Source of the DNA: Gordonia polyisoprenivorans
GTDB taxonomy: Bacteria; Actinomycetota; Actinomycetes; Mycobacteriales; Mycobacteriaceae
Length of the DNA: 64,000 nucleotides
Direction: 5' to 3'
Assembly (NCBI RefSeq): GCF_017654315.1
Contig: NZ_CP072203.1
Coordinates: 1,550,001 to 1,614,000, forward strand
Below the pieces are notes generated by a model, which worked only from the letters and a program-made list of their open reading frames with translations, was not told the DNA's origin and searched no databases. Position numbers and translations under genes: made by a program. Of the stretch, positions 7,728-16,137 are shown one piece after another; the first letter of the stretch is position 1; every line of letters starts with the position of its first letter.

Positions 7728-9404
7728 TCAGACGTCCCGGCGTCGACTGCGGTGGACCTGGTCGAGTTCTCGGGCGACCTCCGACCGGGAGAGCGTCGCA
7801 CCGGTTTTCGCGGTGAGGGTCAGCGGCATGTCCGCCTCGACATGATGGGCTCTGACGTGCAGCACGCCGTCGAATCCCATCTCGAAGGTGACCCGCACCT
7901 CGCTGTTCTCGTCGTGGCCGGGCGGGATGTCCTCGATGGCGCCCTCGATCAGCATCTTCGCGTCCCGCGGTGAGGGCGAGGCCTCCTGGCCGAGTTGTTC
8001 GACCACGGTCAGCTCGATGCGGCGCTGGTCGGCGCGCACCGTCCCGAAAGAGCGCTGGACCCGGATCGGCAAAGGCTGGTTGCGATGCACCAGCCAGGTG
8101 ACCTCGAGTTCGCCGTTGCGTCCGCTGACCGCGAGTACCCCGAAGCCGCGTGAGACCACGGTGTCGACGCTGATCTGGAGCATTCGACGGACTCCGGCGA
8201 CCGGCATCGCGAACGCCGCGGCCACCCGCGCGGCGGCCTCGTCGACATCGGCGGGTGCGGCGTCGACGAGCGTCGCACCGGGCGCCAATCGACCCCGGGT
8301 GGTCAGGTCGGCGGTGACCAGGCGCTCGATCTCGAGTTTCTCCCCGTAGATCGCCGCGCCGCGCGCCACCGCCAGGTCCGGATCACGCAGTTCCGGGGTG
8401 ATCCCGAGCCGCGCGCTGATCTCGCGCGTCACCGCAGGCATCCGCGACGAGCCGCCGACCAGCAACACCCGATCCACTTGCGCCACCCCGCGTCGACGCG
8501 CGCCGGCCAGGCACGAGTCGGTGAGGTCGAGGGTCCGTGCGAGGAGTCCGGCGGTGAGCTCCTCGAGTTCGGTGCGGGTCACGCTCAGTACCGACCGCAC
8601 ACCGTCGTGCGAGACGATCACCGATGTCGAGTCGGATTCGCTGAGTTCGTGTTTCGCGCGCTCGGCGGCCATGATCAGGGCTTGCGAACCGGCCGAGTCG
8701 TCGAGGGGATCCTCGGCGTCGGGGTGTTCCTCGCAGAACTTCCGCGACAGGTGCAGGGCGAGCCGCTCGTCCCAGTCGGCGCCGCCGAGTTGATGGTCGC
8801 CGTCGACGGCGAGTACCGAGATGCGCCGGTCGGCGAGTTCGATCACCGTGGCGTCGAAGGTGCCGCCGCCGAGGTCGTAGACGAGGACCGTCTCGTCGGG
8901 TGTGGCCGGGGTGGCGGTGTCGGTCAACCGGCTGAATCCGTAGGACAGTGCTGCCGCGATCGGCTCCGACAACACCCCGGCGACGTCGAGTCCGGCGTAG
9001 GTGCCCGCCTGGATGGTGGCGCGGCGTTCCTCGTCCCCGAAGTAGGCGGGCACGGTGATCACCGCACGCTCCACCTTCTCGCCGGCGAACTCGGCGTTGG
9101 AGACCAACGATTTCAGGGTGAGTGCCGAGATCGCCGGTGCCGACCAGCTCCGGCCGTGCGCGACGAATCGCCAATCTACTTCGCCCATGCGACGTTTGAC
9201 GAGCGCACACACATTGTCGGGGTCGAGTCGCGCCTGCCTGCGGGCGCCCTCGCCGACGACGTGGTCGTGCGCCGACGGCAACAGCACGACCGACGGTGTC
9301 GTCGGTGCACCGTTCCAGTCGCCGATCACCTCGGGCCGTCCGTCGCGGTCGATCGCCGCGATCGCCGAATTCGTCGTGCCCAGATCGATGCCGTATACGC
9401 CCAC
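7728..9404 (-). CDS. Hsp70-family chaperone without a full lid
   Basis: 558 residues from GTG 9404 (VGVYGIDLGTTNSAIA), placed there because the phosphate-1 loop GIDLGTTNS begins immediately and TACGAT lies 8 bases upstream. The longer frame to 9731 is low-complexity Arg/Pro and is rejected. ATPase motifs are complete: YGIDLGTTNS, the phosphate-2 loop LVYDLGGGTFDATV, the adenosine motif LLVGGSSRMPAV, and VITVPAYFGDEERRAT. The beta substrate-binding part follows from about residue 390, but the protein ends about 25 residues after the beta domain, so the helical lid of DnaK (about 100 residues) is missing. This and the neighbours mark it as an accessory Hsp70, not the housekeeping DnaK. Confidence 0.93.
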   Translation of the reverse strand: MGVYGIDLGTTNSAIAAIDRDGRPEVIGDWNGAPTTPSVVLLPSAHDHVVGEGARRQARLDPDNVCALVKRRMGEVDWRFVAHGRSWSAPAISALTLKSLVSNAEFAGEKVERAVITVPAYFGDEERRATIQAGTYAGLDVAGVLSEPIAAALSYGFSRLTDTATPATPDETVLVYDLGGGTFDATVIELADRRISVLAVDGDHQLGGADWDERLALHLSRKFCEEHPDAEDPLDDSAGSQALIMAAERAKHELSESDSTSVIVSHDGVRSVLSVTRTELEELTAGLLARTLDLTDSCLAGARRRGVAQVDRVLLVGGSSRMPAVTREISARLGITPELRDPDLAVARGAAIYGEKLEIERLVTADLTTRGRLAPGATLVDAAPADVDEAAARVAAAFAMPVAGVRRMLQISVDTVVSRGFGVLAVSGRNGELEVTWLVHRNQPLPIRVQRSFGTVRADQRRIELTVVEQLGQEASPSPRDAKMLIEGAIEDIPPGHDENSEVRVTFEMGFDGVLHVRAHHVEADMPLTLTAKTGATLSRSEVARELDQVHRSRRRDV

Positions 9405-9412
9405 GGTCGGGG

Positions 9413-9418
9413 ATCGTA
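9413..9418 (-). promoter_or_regulatory. -10 box (TACGAT) for the hsp70 operon
   Basis: On the minus strand TACGAT ends 8 bases before GTG 9404, and no Shine-Dalgarno sequence is seen. It faces the grpE-like promoter across a 77-base gap. Confidence 0.5.
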
Positions 9419-9469
9419 ACAGCGCGACGCGCGCCGGGCGGGCGCCTCGATGTCGGGAACGCCGGGTTC

Positions 9470-9475
9470 TACGCT
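9470..9475 (+). promoter_or_regulatory. -10 box (TACGCT) for the grpE-like gene
   Basis: TACGCT ends 6 bases before the ATG at 9482, a leaderless layout. Confidence 0.5.
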
Positions 9476-9481
9476 GGTCGG

Positions 9482-9985
9482 ATGACCGAGGGTGCAGACG
9501 AGGTGGCCGGTACCGGCAAGGGTGCCGGTGCGGATGAGGTGGCCGAGCAGGTCCGTCGCCTCGACGAACGGGTCGAGGATCTCGGGCGGGTGATCGCCCG
9601 CCAGTCGCAGTCGTTGGAGCGGCTCCTCGACGCCGAGAAGAAGCGGTCGGCGCGCGATGCGGCCGGTGCGGACCTGGCCCTGCTGGTGGACCTGCTGGCG
9701 CTGTTCGGCGACGCCTCGGGTTGCGCCTCATCTTCGGCCGACGCCGCCGATCGCGCCGCGTTCACCGCGCTGGCCGATGGCCTCGAACGCCTGATCGTCG
9801 GACACGGCGGCACGCCGGTGACGCCGCGGGTCGGCGACGACTTCGACGCCACCACCATGGACGCCGTCGACACCCGGGAGACCGGCGCGGCCGACCGGTC
9901 ACGGACGGTCGCCGGCGTTCTGCGGCCGGGGCTGGACGTCGGGTCGCGGTCGGTGCGCCCCGCGGCGGTCATCGTCTACCGCTGA
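9482..9985 (+). CDS. GrpE-like nucleotide exchange factor
   Basis: 167 residues. GrpE proteins release ADP from Hsp70 and so reset its cycle. Seen: an N-terminal amphipathic helix likely to form a coiled coil (VRRLDERVEDLGRVIARQSQSLERLLDAEKK, residues ~22-55), a helical middle (LALLVDLLALFGD), and a C-terminal beta part ending SVRPAAVIVYR. This matches the GrpE ending, where R(V/L)RPA.V.V is diagnostic. It is divergent from hsp70 with a 77-base gap, so it is probably the exchange factor dedicated to that Hsp70. The usual GrpE core between the coiled coil and the beta end is poorly conserved. It ends 4 bases before the convergent peptidase gene. Confidence 0.78.
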   Translation: MTEGADEVAGTGKGAGADEVAEQVRRLDERVEDLGRVIARQSQSLERLLDAEKKRSARDAAGADLALLVDLLALFGDASGCASSSADAADRAAFTALADGLERLIVGHGGTPVTPRVGDDFDATTMDAVDTRETGAADRSRTVAGVLRPGLDVGSRSVRPAAVIVYR

Positions 9986-9989
9986 CGGC

Positions 9990-12041
9990 TCAGCCGTTGG
10001 CCGATCCAATGGTGCGCCAGAGGAATTCGTACGCCAGTGCCGACTTGAAGGCCGCTTGCTTGTTGTCGGCGGCACCGCCGTGTCCGCCCTCGATGTTCTC
10101 GTAGTAGCGGACGTCGTGACCGTATTCCTCCAGTCGCGCAACGAGTTTGCGGGCGTGTCCGGGATGAACGCGGTCGTCGCGGGTGGAGGTGGTGACCAGA
10201 ATCGGTGGGTAGGTCTTCTCGCGTGTGAGGTTCTGATACGGCGAGTACTCACCGATGTAGGCCCACTCGTCGGGGTCATCGGGGTTGCCGTACTCGGCCA
10301 TCCACGACGCGCCCGCGAGCAGCAGGTGGTAACGACGCATGTCGATCAGTGGGACTTGGCACACCAACGCGCCGAACAGCTCCGGGTACCGGGTGAGCAT
10401 GACGCCCATCAGCAGGCCGCCGTTGGAGCCGCCCTGCGCGCCGAGTTGCGCGGGGGTCGTCAGTCCACGTGTGACGAGGTCCTTGGCCACACTCGAGAAG
10501 TCCTCGTACACCAGGTGCCGACCGGCCTTTTGGGCTTGGGTATGCCAGGCCGGGCCGTATTCGCCGCCGCCACGGATGTTGGCGATGACATAGATGCCGC
10601 CGCGTTCGATCCAGTTGCGGCCCGAGAGCGCCAGATAGCCCGGAGTCAGCGAGTTCTCGAAGCCGCCGTAGCCGTAGAGCAGTGTGGGGCCGTTGGTCAC
10701 GTCGCGGCGCCGGATCACGAAGTAGGGGATCGGGGTGCCGTCGTCGGAGGGGGTGAAGAACTGTTCGGCCACCACCGATTCCGCGTCGAAGAACTGCGGG
10801 GTCTGTTTGATCACGGTGACCTCGGTGCCGCTGTCGCCGTGCAGCAGGCTCGGTGGTGCGGTGAACGACGTTGCCGACCAGAACACCTCGTCACTGTCGT
10901 CGGGATCGGTGTCGAGGACCGAGACGGTCGCGAGTTCGGGGAGCCCGGGTTGTGGCACGGCCGTCCAGTCGCCGAGAGTGCGGACGGTCACCTCGGTGTG
11001 CACGTCGTGCAGGGTGAGCACGATCAGGTGGGACCGAGTGAAGGAGAACGACTGCAGGCTGGTGTGCGCGTCCGGGGTGAACAGCACCGTGTGTTCGCGC
11101 GCCCCGGCGAGGTAGGACGGGTAGTCGAATACGAGCAGAGTGCCTGCGGGATAACCGGTTCCGCCGACTTCCCAGTCCGAACGGGGGCGGACGAACATCC
11201 AGTCGTGGTGCACGCTGACGTGGGCATCGGTCGGCACGTCGAGCAGGATCTCCTCGGTGCCGCGGAGCTCGTAGGTGAGCTCGTTGAAGAAATCCGTTGC
11301 GCGCGAGACGAGATGACGCTCGAATCCGGGTGTGTGGTCGTAGCCGGCACTCACCGCCACGTCGTCGACGGAGCCGGCGAACACCGTCGGCGCCGCATCG
11401 ACCGGCGTGCCACGCGTCCACCGTTTGATGACGCGCGGATACCCCGACGTGGTCAGTGATCCGTCGCCATCGGGCTGTACCCCGAAATCGGTGCCGACGT
11501 AGACGGTGTCCCGGTCGATCCAGGAGATCGACGACTTCGCCTCGGGGAGGGTGAAGCCGTCGTCGACCCAGGTGCGGGTCGCGACGTCGAACTCTCGGAC
11601 GACGGCGGCGTCGGCGCCGCCGCGCGACATCGAGATCAGGGCACGGTCGTACTCGGGCCGGTTCATGGTCGCCGACTTCCACACCCAGTTCTCGTCCTCG
11701 GCGGCGGCGAGGGCGTCGACGTCGATCAGGACGTCCCAGTCCGGGGAATCGGTGAGGTACTGCTCGAGCGTCGTCCGCCGCCACAGTCCGCGGGGGTGCG
11801 CCGCGTCGCGCCAGAAGTTGTAAAGATACTCACCCCGGCGCCGCACGTAGGGGATGCGGTCGTCGGTGTCGAGGATCTCCAGGGCCTGCGCTTCGAGCTG
11901 GGAGAACCGGTCCGAGTCGGTGAGTTCTGCGAGGGTGGGCGCATTGTGGTCACGCACCCAGGCGAGTGCCTCGTCGCCGGTGACGTCCTCGAGCCACAGG
12001 TACGGGTCGTCGGCGGAGGTGGTGGTGCTGCTGTCGGTCAC
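9990..12041 (-). CDS. Prolyl oligopeptidase family serine peptidase (S9A)
   Basis: 683 residues from GTG 12041 (VTDSSTTTSADDPYLWLEDVTG). Hydrolyses short proline-containing peptides, probably in the cytosol since no signal peptide is present. The N-terminal half is the beta-propeller that gates access, and DPYLWLEDVTGDEALAWVRDHN is the standard family opening. The C-terminal alpha/beta hydrolase has the Ser in GGSNGGLLMG, the Asp in STRDDRVHPGHA and the His in IEGGHGG. The length is normal for the family. The start was chosen at a GTG with TACGTT ending 6 bases upstream; the frame extends 35 codons further without support. Confidence 0.93.
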   Translation of the reverse strand: MTDSSTTTSADDPYLWLEDVTGDEALAWVRDHNAPTLAELTDSDRFSQLEAQALEILDTDDRIPYVRRRGEYLYNFWRDAAHPRGLWRRTTLEQYLTDSPDWDVLIDVDALAAAEDENWVWKSATMNRPEYDRALISMSRGGADAAVVREFDVATRTWVDDGFTLPEAKSSISWIDRDTVYVGTDFGVQPDGDGSLTTSGYPRVIKRWTRGTPVDAAPTVFAGSVDDVAVSAGYDHTPGFERHLVSRATDFFNELTYELRGTEEILLDVPTDAHVSVHHDWMFVRPRSDWEVGGTGYPAGTLLVFDYPSYLAGAREHTVLFTPDAHTSLQSFSFTRSHLIVLTLHDVHTEVTVRTLGDWTAVPQPGLPELATVSVLDTDPDDSDEVFWSATSFTAPPSLLHGDSGTEVTVIKQTPQFFDAESVVAEQFFTPSDDGTPIPYFVIRRRDVTNGPTLLYGYGGFENSLTPGYLALSGRNWIERGGIYVIANIRGGGEYGPAWHTQAQKAGRHLVYEDFSSVAKDLVTRGLTTPAQLGAQGGSNGGLLMGVMLTRYPELFGALVCQVPLIDMRRYHLLLAGASWMAEYGNPDDPDEWAYIGEYSPYQNLTREKTYPPILVTTSTRDDRVHPGHARKLVARLEEYGHDVRYYENIEGGHGGAADNKQAAFKSALAYEFLWRTIGSANG

Positions 12042-12047
12042 CTCGCC

Positions 12048-12053
12048 AACGTA
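12048..12053 (-). promoter_or_regulatory. -10 box (TACGTT) for the prolyl oligopeptidase gene
   Basis: Minus-strand TACGTT ends 6 bases before GTG 12041. The rest of the gap to 12565 holds palindromic repeats and the 3' flank of the first 13E12 element, and no other gene was seen. Confidence 0.45.
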
Positions 12054-12295
12054 CCCGGCCGCGGCCGCCGCGTCCCACATGCCGGACGCCGCATACAGAG
12101 CTCGCGCGAGGACGACGAACGTTCCGACTTCGTCCGCCTCGCCCAATGAGGCCGGGCGCTTCCCGCCCCGCCGTGGCCGAGGTGACCCACAACGGAGATG
12201 CTCGGACTTTCCCAGGCGATGGTCGAGGTCCTCGAGATCGGTTGCGCCGATGAGTCACCGGGCAACGGTGATTCGAATCCAGCTCTGGCTCAGTC

Positions 12296-12428
12296 GGTCT
12301 CGAGGCTCGCCGCACGCGGCTCGCACCTCGACCAGCGGGGGGCGTTCCCGCCCCGGGTTTCGTGCCCGATGGCCGTCCCACCCCGGTGGTCGAGGTGCCG
12401 AGGAGCGTTAGCGACGAGCCTCGAGACC
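12296..12428. repeat. Palindromic repeats flanking 13E12 element 1, 3' side
   Basis: Two members of the window's palindrome family: 12296-12333 and, in the opposite orientation, 12388-12428. Both start GGTCTCGAGGC and end CACCTCGACC when read in one sense. The core of the first is GCCGCACGCGGC. The core of the second is built on GTCGCTAACGC. A partial end also lies near 12466-12482. Confidence 0.8.
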
Positions 12429-12520
12429 CCTTGTGTCGACAGGCTTCCGGTCCGCGGACGCTCGAACACCTCGACCATCGGGTGGGTTTCTCTATGGAGT
12501 TCTCAAAGATCAGATGCGGT

Positions 12521-12535
12521 CCCGGCCAGGCCGGG
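12521..12535 (-). terminator. Conserved hairpin after DUF222 element 1
   Basis: CCCGGC and GCCGGG arms around a 3-base loop, about 30 bases beyond the stop at 12566. The same hairpin with a different loop follows the other two copies (40752-40766 and 62350-62364). Confidence 0.55.
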
Positions 12536-12565
12536 TGCAGGATTCAGGTAGTGGGGCAGGGTAGG

Positions 12566-13855
12566 TCAGGCTGCGGCGTCGTCGAGTCGCATGGTTCTGC
12601 GGTGATAGGACGGCACGGGTCGTCGTTTCGGATCGACGCTGGCGGGTGGGATCAGCCAGGGGTGTCGGTCGAAGCCCATGATGATGTCCCAGCCGTGGTG
12701 GTGCACATCGTCGTGGCAGCTGGTGCACAGCAGGCAGCCGTTGTCGAGGTCGGTGGGACCGCCATCACTCCAGTGGGCGAGGTGGTGTGCTTGGCAGCGT
12801 CCGGCGTGTGCTCCGCATTTGATGCATCCGCGATCGCGGACGAGTAGTGCGTTGCGTTGTCCTGGGGTGAACAGCCGTTCTTTGAGTCCGACGTCGAGGG
12901 GTACGCCGTCGGTGTTGAGGATGATTTTGGTGATGGTGGTGTCACACGACAACATCCGCGCGGTGGCTTCGGTGATCGCGCCCATGTTCTGCAAATCGCC
13001 GCCGAGTGCCGGGTTGTCCGCCGACCAGGTCCACAACAAGCCGTTGGTGGGTTTGGCGGAGAAGGTGGTGTCGGCCAAGCCTTGTGCCGCAAGTTCGACG
13101 ATCGTCTCGAACGCGGCAGCGCAGATCTGTTCGGGTGTCCGCGGATCCGGTGACCCATCCGGCTGAGGTTTCGGTGCCGACAAGGTTTCCATCAAAGTTC
13201 TGGTTTTCTCGCCCGCAATGATGTCGAGGTTCGCTGAGATCTCCAACCGGCCGTCGTCGGTGATGCGATCGGTGTAGGAGTTGATCGTCTTGTCCTCCGC
13301 GGCCGGTAACCCGCCCGGCGTCTCCGCGGCGAGCTCGTTCCCCAACTGTCGCGCGTAGAGGTTGATTTCGGCGGTGGTGAAGCCGGCGAAGTAGTGCGAC
13401 AAGAGTTTCCGGAGGTATTCGCAGCGTTGGACGGTGTCCATGGGTTCGGGGGCGCGGGTGTCGATGTGCGCCAGTCCGCGGACGATGGCGTCGGTGTGTT
13501 CGGACGAGATGGACCCGTCGGCGGCATGCGCCAACAACAGATCGATATCGGTGGTGCCGGCCATCCGCACGTACCGACCTGCGACGGCGGGCACGAAGCC
13601 CATGCTGATCAACAGTTCTCGCAGTCGGGTGGTTTTGTGGTCGGCCACGCCCAGTCGGTCCAGTTCGCCGGTGAGGGTGGTGGCGTGGTGATCGACCAGG
13701 TTCCGCAACAGCAGGACTTGTTTCATCGCGCCGAAGGCTTGGGGTCCGGTCATCTCCGGGTTCCATTGCAGGTCGCTGAGTTGGGTGACGATCACGGCGA
13801 AGACTGCTTCGGCATCAACATCTTTGACGTCAAGAGTTGTGGTGGTGTCGATCAT
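12566..13855 (-). CDS. 13E12-repeat DUF222/HNH endonuclease, copy 1 (intact)
   Basis: 429 residues. Residues ~15-330 are the helical DUF222 domain (VFAVIVTQLSDLQWNPEMTG and onward). Residues ~345-400 form an HNH nuclease: CIKCGAHAGRC, then AHHLAHWSDGGPTDLDNG, then CLLCTSCHDDVHH, with zinc-type Cys pairs and the catalytic His cluster. Proteins of this family belong to the REP13E12 repeats of mycobacteria and Gordonia and are thought to be mobile or homing-type elements; the exact role is not established. The ATG at 13855 is preceded by GGGGAGGGGCCC. Almost identical copies lie at 40797-43441 (broken) and 61029-62318. Confidence 0.9.
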   Translation of the reverse strand: MIDTTTTLDVKDVDAEAVFAVIVTQLSDLQWNPEMTGPQAFGAMKQVLLLRNLVDHHATTLTGELDRLGVADHKTTRLRELLISMGFVPAVAGRYVRMAGTTDIDLLLAHAADGSISSEHTDAIVRGLAHIDTRAPEPMDTVQRCEYLRKLLSHYFAGFTTAEINLYARQLGNELAAETPGGLPAAEDKTINSYTDRITDDGRLEISANLDIIAGEKTRTLMETLSAPKPQPDGSPDPRTPEQICAAAFETIVELAAQGLADTTFSAKPTNGLLWTWSADNPALGGDLQNMGAITEATARMLSCDTTITKIILNTDGVPLDVGLKERLFTPGQRNALLVRDRGCIKCGAHAGRCQAHHLAHWSDGGPTDLDNGCLLCTSCHDDVHHHGWDIIMGFDRHPWLIPPASVDPKRRPVPSYHRRTMRLDDAAA

Positions 13856-13892
13856 GGGCCCCTCCCCGGTGGCTGATCGTTGTGATGGGTCC

Positions 13893-13921
13893 AGTGTACA
13901 TCGCCAGGGTGTTCGATGCAA
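13893..13921 (-). promoter_or_regulatory. Sigma-70-type promoter of DUF222 copy 1
   Basis: On the minus strand, TTGCAT (13916-13921) and TACACT (13893-13898) are 17 bases apart, 38 bases before the start codon. All three copies keep this promoter with one or two base changes. Confidence 0.7.
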
Positions 13922-14051
13922 GGGGTGCTTTGATGAATTCTGCTTGTGGACAACGTGTTTCGGCGCTGATTTTCTGTCGGTGGGGTGTGGTAGGGGTGCG
14001 GTTTTCGTTTGTCTTGCTTTCGATGTGGTTGGGGGGCTTGTTGTCTCGCCG

Positions 14052-14089
14052 GGTCTCGAGGCTCGCCGCACGCGGCTCGCACCTCGACC
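14052..14089. repeat. Palindromic repeat upstream of 13E12 element 1
   Basis: Same arms and same GCCGCACGCGGC core as 12296-12333. A partial CACCTCGACC end recurs at about 14121. The stretch 13922-14205 otherwise holds only the conserved 5' flank of the element (about 13930-14050, matched at 43510-43635 and, inverted, 60835-60960). Confidence 0.8.
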
Positions 14090-14205
14090 ATCGGGGGAAG
14101 GCCCGGCGCCTGGGGCGCAATGCACCTCGACCATCGGGCGAAGGGGCACCTGACCACGGCGTCGCTCATCGCCAATTTCCAGGAGTCACATTGTGTGCGG
14201 TGGTC

Positions 14206-15426
14206 TCACCCACGTACCGGGCACTCGGTGCGTGTGTAGATCGTCGGCATGCACAGGTTGCAGTGGATGCATTGCGACGACGTCGACGGGTCGGCGCTGA
14301 TCCGTTGTGGCAGGTCGGGTTCGCGGAGTAGGGCGCGGCCCATGGCGAGGAAGTCGAAGCCCTCGGCGAGCGCGGAGTCCATGGTGGCACGGTCGGTGAT
14401 GCCACCGAGCAGGATGATCGGCAGATCGACCGCCTCCCGTAGTCGGCGTGCCAGCGGCAGCAGGTAGCCGGGGTGGTACTCGTAGTGCTTCAGGAAGAAC
14501 GGGCCTGCGGCCTTCAGTCCCCACCGCATCGGTCCGGTGAAGGCGTCGGCGAATGCGGCTCGCGGCGCCTGCCCGTGGAACAGGTACATCGGGTTGAGAA
14601 GTGAACTGCCCGCGGTGGGTTCGATCGCATCAAGGTATCCGTCTGCTTCGAGTAGCCGCGCCACCGCGCACGCCTCGTCGACGTTGAAACCGCGCCACCG
14701 GCGCGCGGGTGCGCCGACGGCACCGACGCCGTCGTACATGTTGAGCTTGGCCCAGATCGCGACCTCGCTGCCGACCTCTTCGCGCACCGACTCGAGCACC
14801 TCGCGGGCCAGCCGGGCGCGATTGACCACCGAGCCGCCGTACTCGTCGCGCCGGCGGTTGAGTAGCGGAGACAAGAAGCTACTGAGGAGATAGTTGTGGC
14901 CGCAATGGATTTCGAGTGCGTCGAAGCCGGAATCGACCGCGATGCGCGCCGCGCGGGCGAATGTGGTGCGCAGCGCGGCGATTTCCTCGACGGTGGGTGA
15001 GTGCGTCATCGACATGCCCATCGGCGCCGGGATCGGTGACGCGGCCAGCGCCCGAGCCCGATTGGACACCGAGTTGGCGACCGGACCGGCGTGACCCAAT
15101 TGTGCTGCCGCACGGGCACCTTCGGCATGGATGGCCTCGGTCAGCCGGACCAGACCGGGCGCGGCCTCCGGGCGAAGCCAGATCTGATGACGGTCGGTGC
15201 GGCCCTCCGGGGAGATCGCGCAGTAGGCCACCGTGCTGATCGCGACCCCACCCGCGGCGACCTCCCGATGAAACTCGATGAGATCGTCGGTGACGAGGGC
15301 GTCGGGGGTGCGGCCCTCGAAGGTCGCGCACTTGATGAGGCGATTGCGCAACTGCAGTGGACCGAGGCGGGCGGGCGCGAACGGGTCCGGCGCTGATGGG
15401 TCCGACGCAGTGGTGTTGGTGGTCAT
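14206..15426 (-). CDS. Old yellow enzyme family NADH:flavin oxidoreductase
   Basis: 406 residues from ATG 15426 ([30 protein letters not shown]). FMN-dependent ene-reductase type (beta/alpha)8 barrel. Seen: LRNRLIKCATFEG, QLGHAGP, the catalytic-site stretch EIHCGHNYLLSSFLSPLLNRRRDEYGGS near residues 175-203 with the His pair that binds substrate, LLGGITDRATMDSALAEGFDFLAMGRALLREPDL for FMN phosphate, and a C-terminal CIHCNLC, which in the family members with an Fe-S cluster has four cysteines. The start overlaps the tetR stop (ATGA), so the two are one operon. Substrate unknown; the repressor suggests induction by a small electrophile. Confidence 0.9.
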   Translation of the reverse strand: MTTNTTASDPSAPDPFAPARLGPLQLRNRLIKCATFEGRTPDALVTDDLIEFHREVAAGGVAISTVAYCAISPEGRTDRHQIWLRPEAAPGLVRLTEAIHAEGARAAAQLGHAGPVANSVSNRARALAASPIPAPMGMSMTHSPTVEEIAALRTTFARAARIAVDSGFDALEIHCGHNYLLSSFLSPLLNRRRDEYGGSVVNRARLAREVLESVREEVGSEVAIWAKLNMYDGVGAVGAPARRWRGFNVDEACAVARLLEADGYLDAIEPTAGSSLLNPMYLFHGQAPRAAFADAFTGPMRWGLKAAGPFFLKHYEYHPGYLLPLARRLREAVDLPIILLGGITDRATMDSALAEGFDFLAMGRALLREPDLPQRISADPSTSSQCIHCNLCMPTIYTRTECPVRG

Positions 15427-16007
15427 GGCAACTCCTTCGAGACAACCGGTGCGCCGAGCCCGGCGACCACGAACCCGCGCAGCGCCGCGACTGCCTCGTC
15501 GGAGAGGGTTCCGGTCCCACCGAAGCGGTGGAGGATCAGCGTGAACGCGAGCGCCCACCGGCGTCCTGCGGCGCGCGTGTCGAGGCCGGGCACCAGCGGC
15601 GAGAGCAGATCCACCCAGTCGTCCAGACGGAACCAGCGGCGCGTCCACGCCGCGTCGGGATGGGCATCGACGAAGCGTGCCAGTAGCTGCAGATGGAGAT
15701 GGCCGACGGGATCGGCCCGAAGTCGGGCGAGCGGGTCGACGACGAGATCGATGAGGTCGGTAATGGTGCGAACCGCGAGGTCGCTGCCGCCGAGGGTGTC
15801 GGCCCACAGCGGCGCCAACCGGTCCTCCAGCAGGGCCGCGACCAGGTCGTCCTTGGATCCGAAGTGATAGTGCACGGCCGCCGGATTGACCCCGGCCTCG
15901 GTGCAGATGGCCCGCACCGACACCGCGTCGGGGCCGTCGGTCAGGAACAGTCGCTCGGCGGCGATCAGCAGGTGTTCGCGCGTCACCCGGGAGCGTGTCG
16001 GTGCCAT
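15423..16007 (-). CDS. TetR-family repressor of the oxidoreductase operon
   Basis: 194 residues. The N-terminal helix-turn-helix is clear ([52 protein letters not shown], residues 9-60). The C-terminal part is an all-helical ligand domain (DUF1956-like in style). It is the first gene of the operon with the old yellow enzyme, which overlaps by ATGA. A 25-bp palindrome 24 bases upstream is the natural autoregulatory operator. Confidence 0.9.
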   Translation of the reverse strand: MAPTRSRVTREHLLIAAERLFLTDGPDAVSVRAICTEAGVNPAAVHYHFGSKDDLVAALLEDRLAPLWADTLGGSDLAVRTITDLIDLVVDPLARLRADPVGHLHLQLLARFVDAHPDAAWTRRWFRLDDWVDLLSPLVPGLDTRAAGRRWALAFTLILHRFGGTGTLSDEAVAALRGFVVAGLGAPVVSKELP

Positions 16008-16030
16008 ACCGATCGATCAAAGCAGATCCC

Positions 16031-16055
16031 CATCACCGATTCAATCAGTGATGGA
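16031..16055. promoter_or_regulatory. Palindromic operator for the TetR at 15423-16007
   Basis: Arms CCATCAC..GATT (16031-16042) and AATC..GTGATGG (16044-16055) are mirror images around base 16043, with only one mismatched pair (16038/16048). It lies between tetR and the lpd promoter, so bound repressor could also affect lpd, although lpd is more likely constitutive. Confidence 0.75.
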
Positions 16056-16124
16056 AAATGGCTGTGTCCGAGGTGGTTACCGGCCAGTACCGGGGACGCT
16101 CTGCGCTGGTACCCGACGCCGTCG

Positions 16125-16130
16125 TAGGGT
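16125..16130 (+). promoter_or_regulatory. -10 box (TAGGGT) for lpd
   Basis: Ends 7 bases before GTG 16138 and supports that start over the nearby GTG 16129 and 16132. Confidence 0.45.
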
Positions 16131-16137
16131 GGTGGCC

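Noticed and set aside
9405..9731. N-terminal extension of the Hsp70 frame
   Set aside because: Arg/Pro-rich sequence that overlaps the grpE-like gene; Hsp70 homology begins at VGVYGIDLGTTNS.
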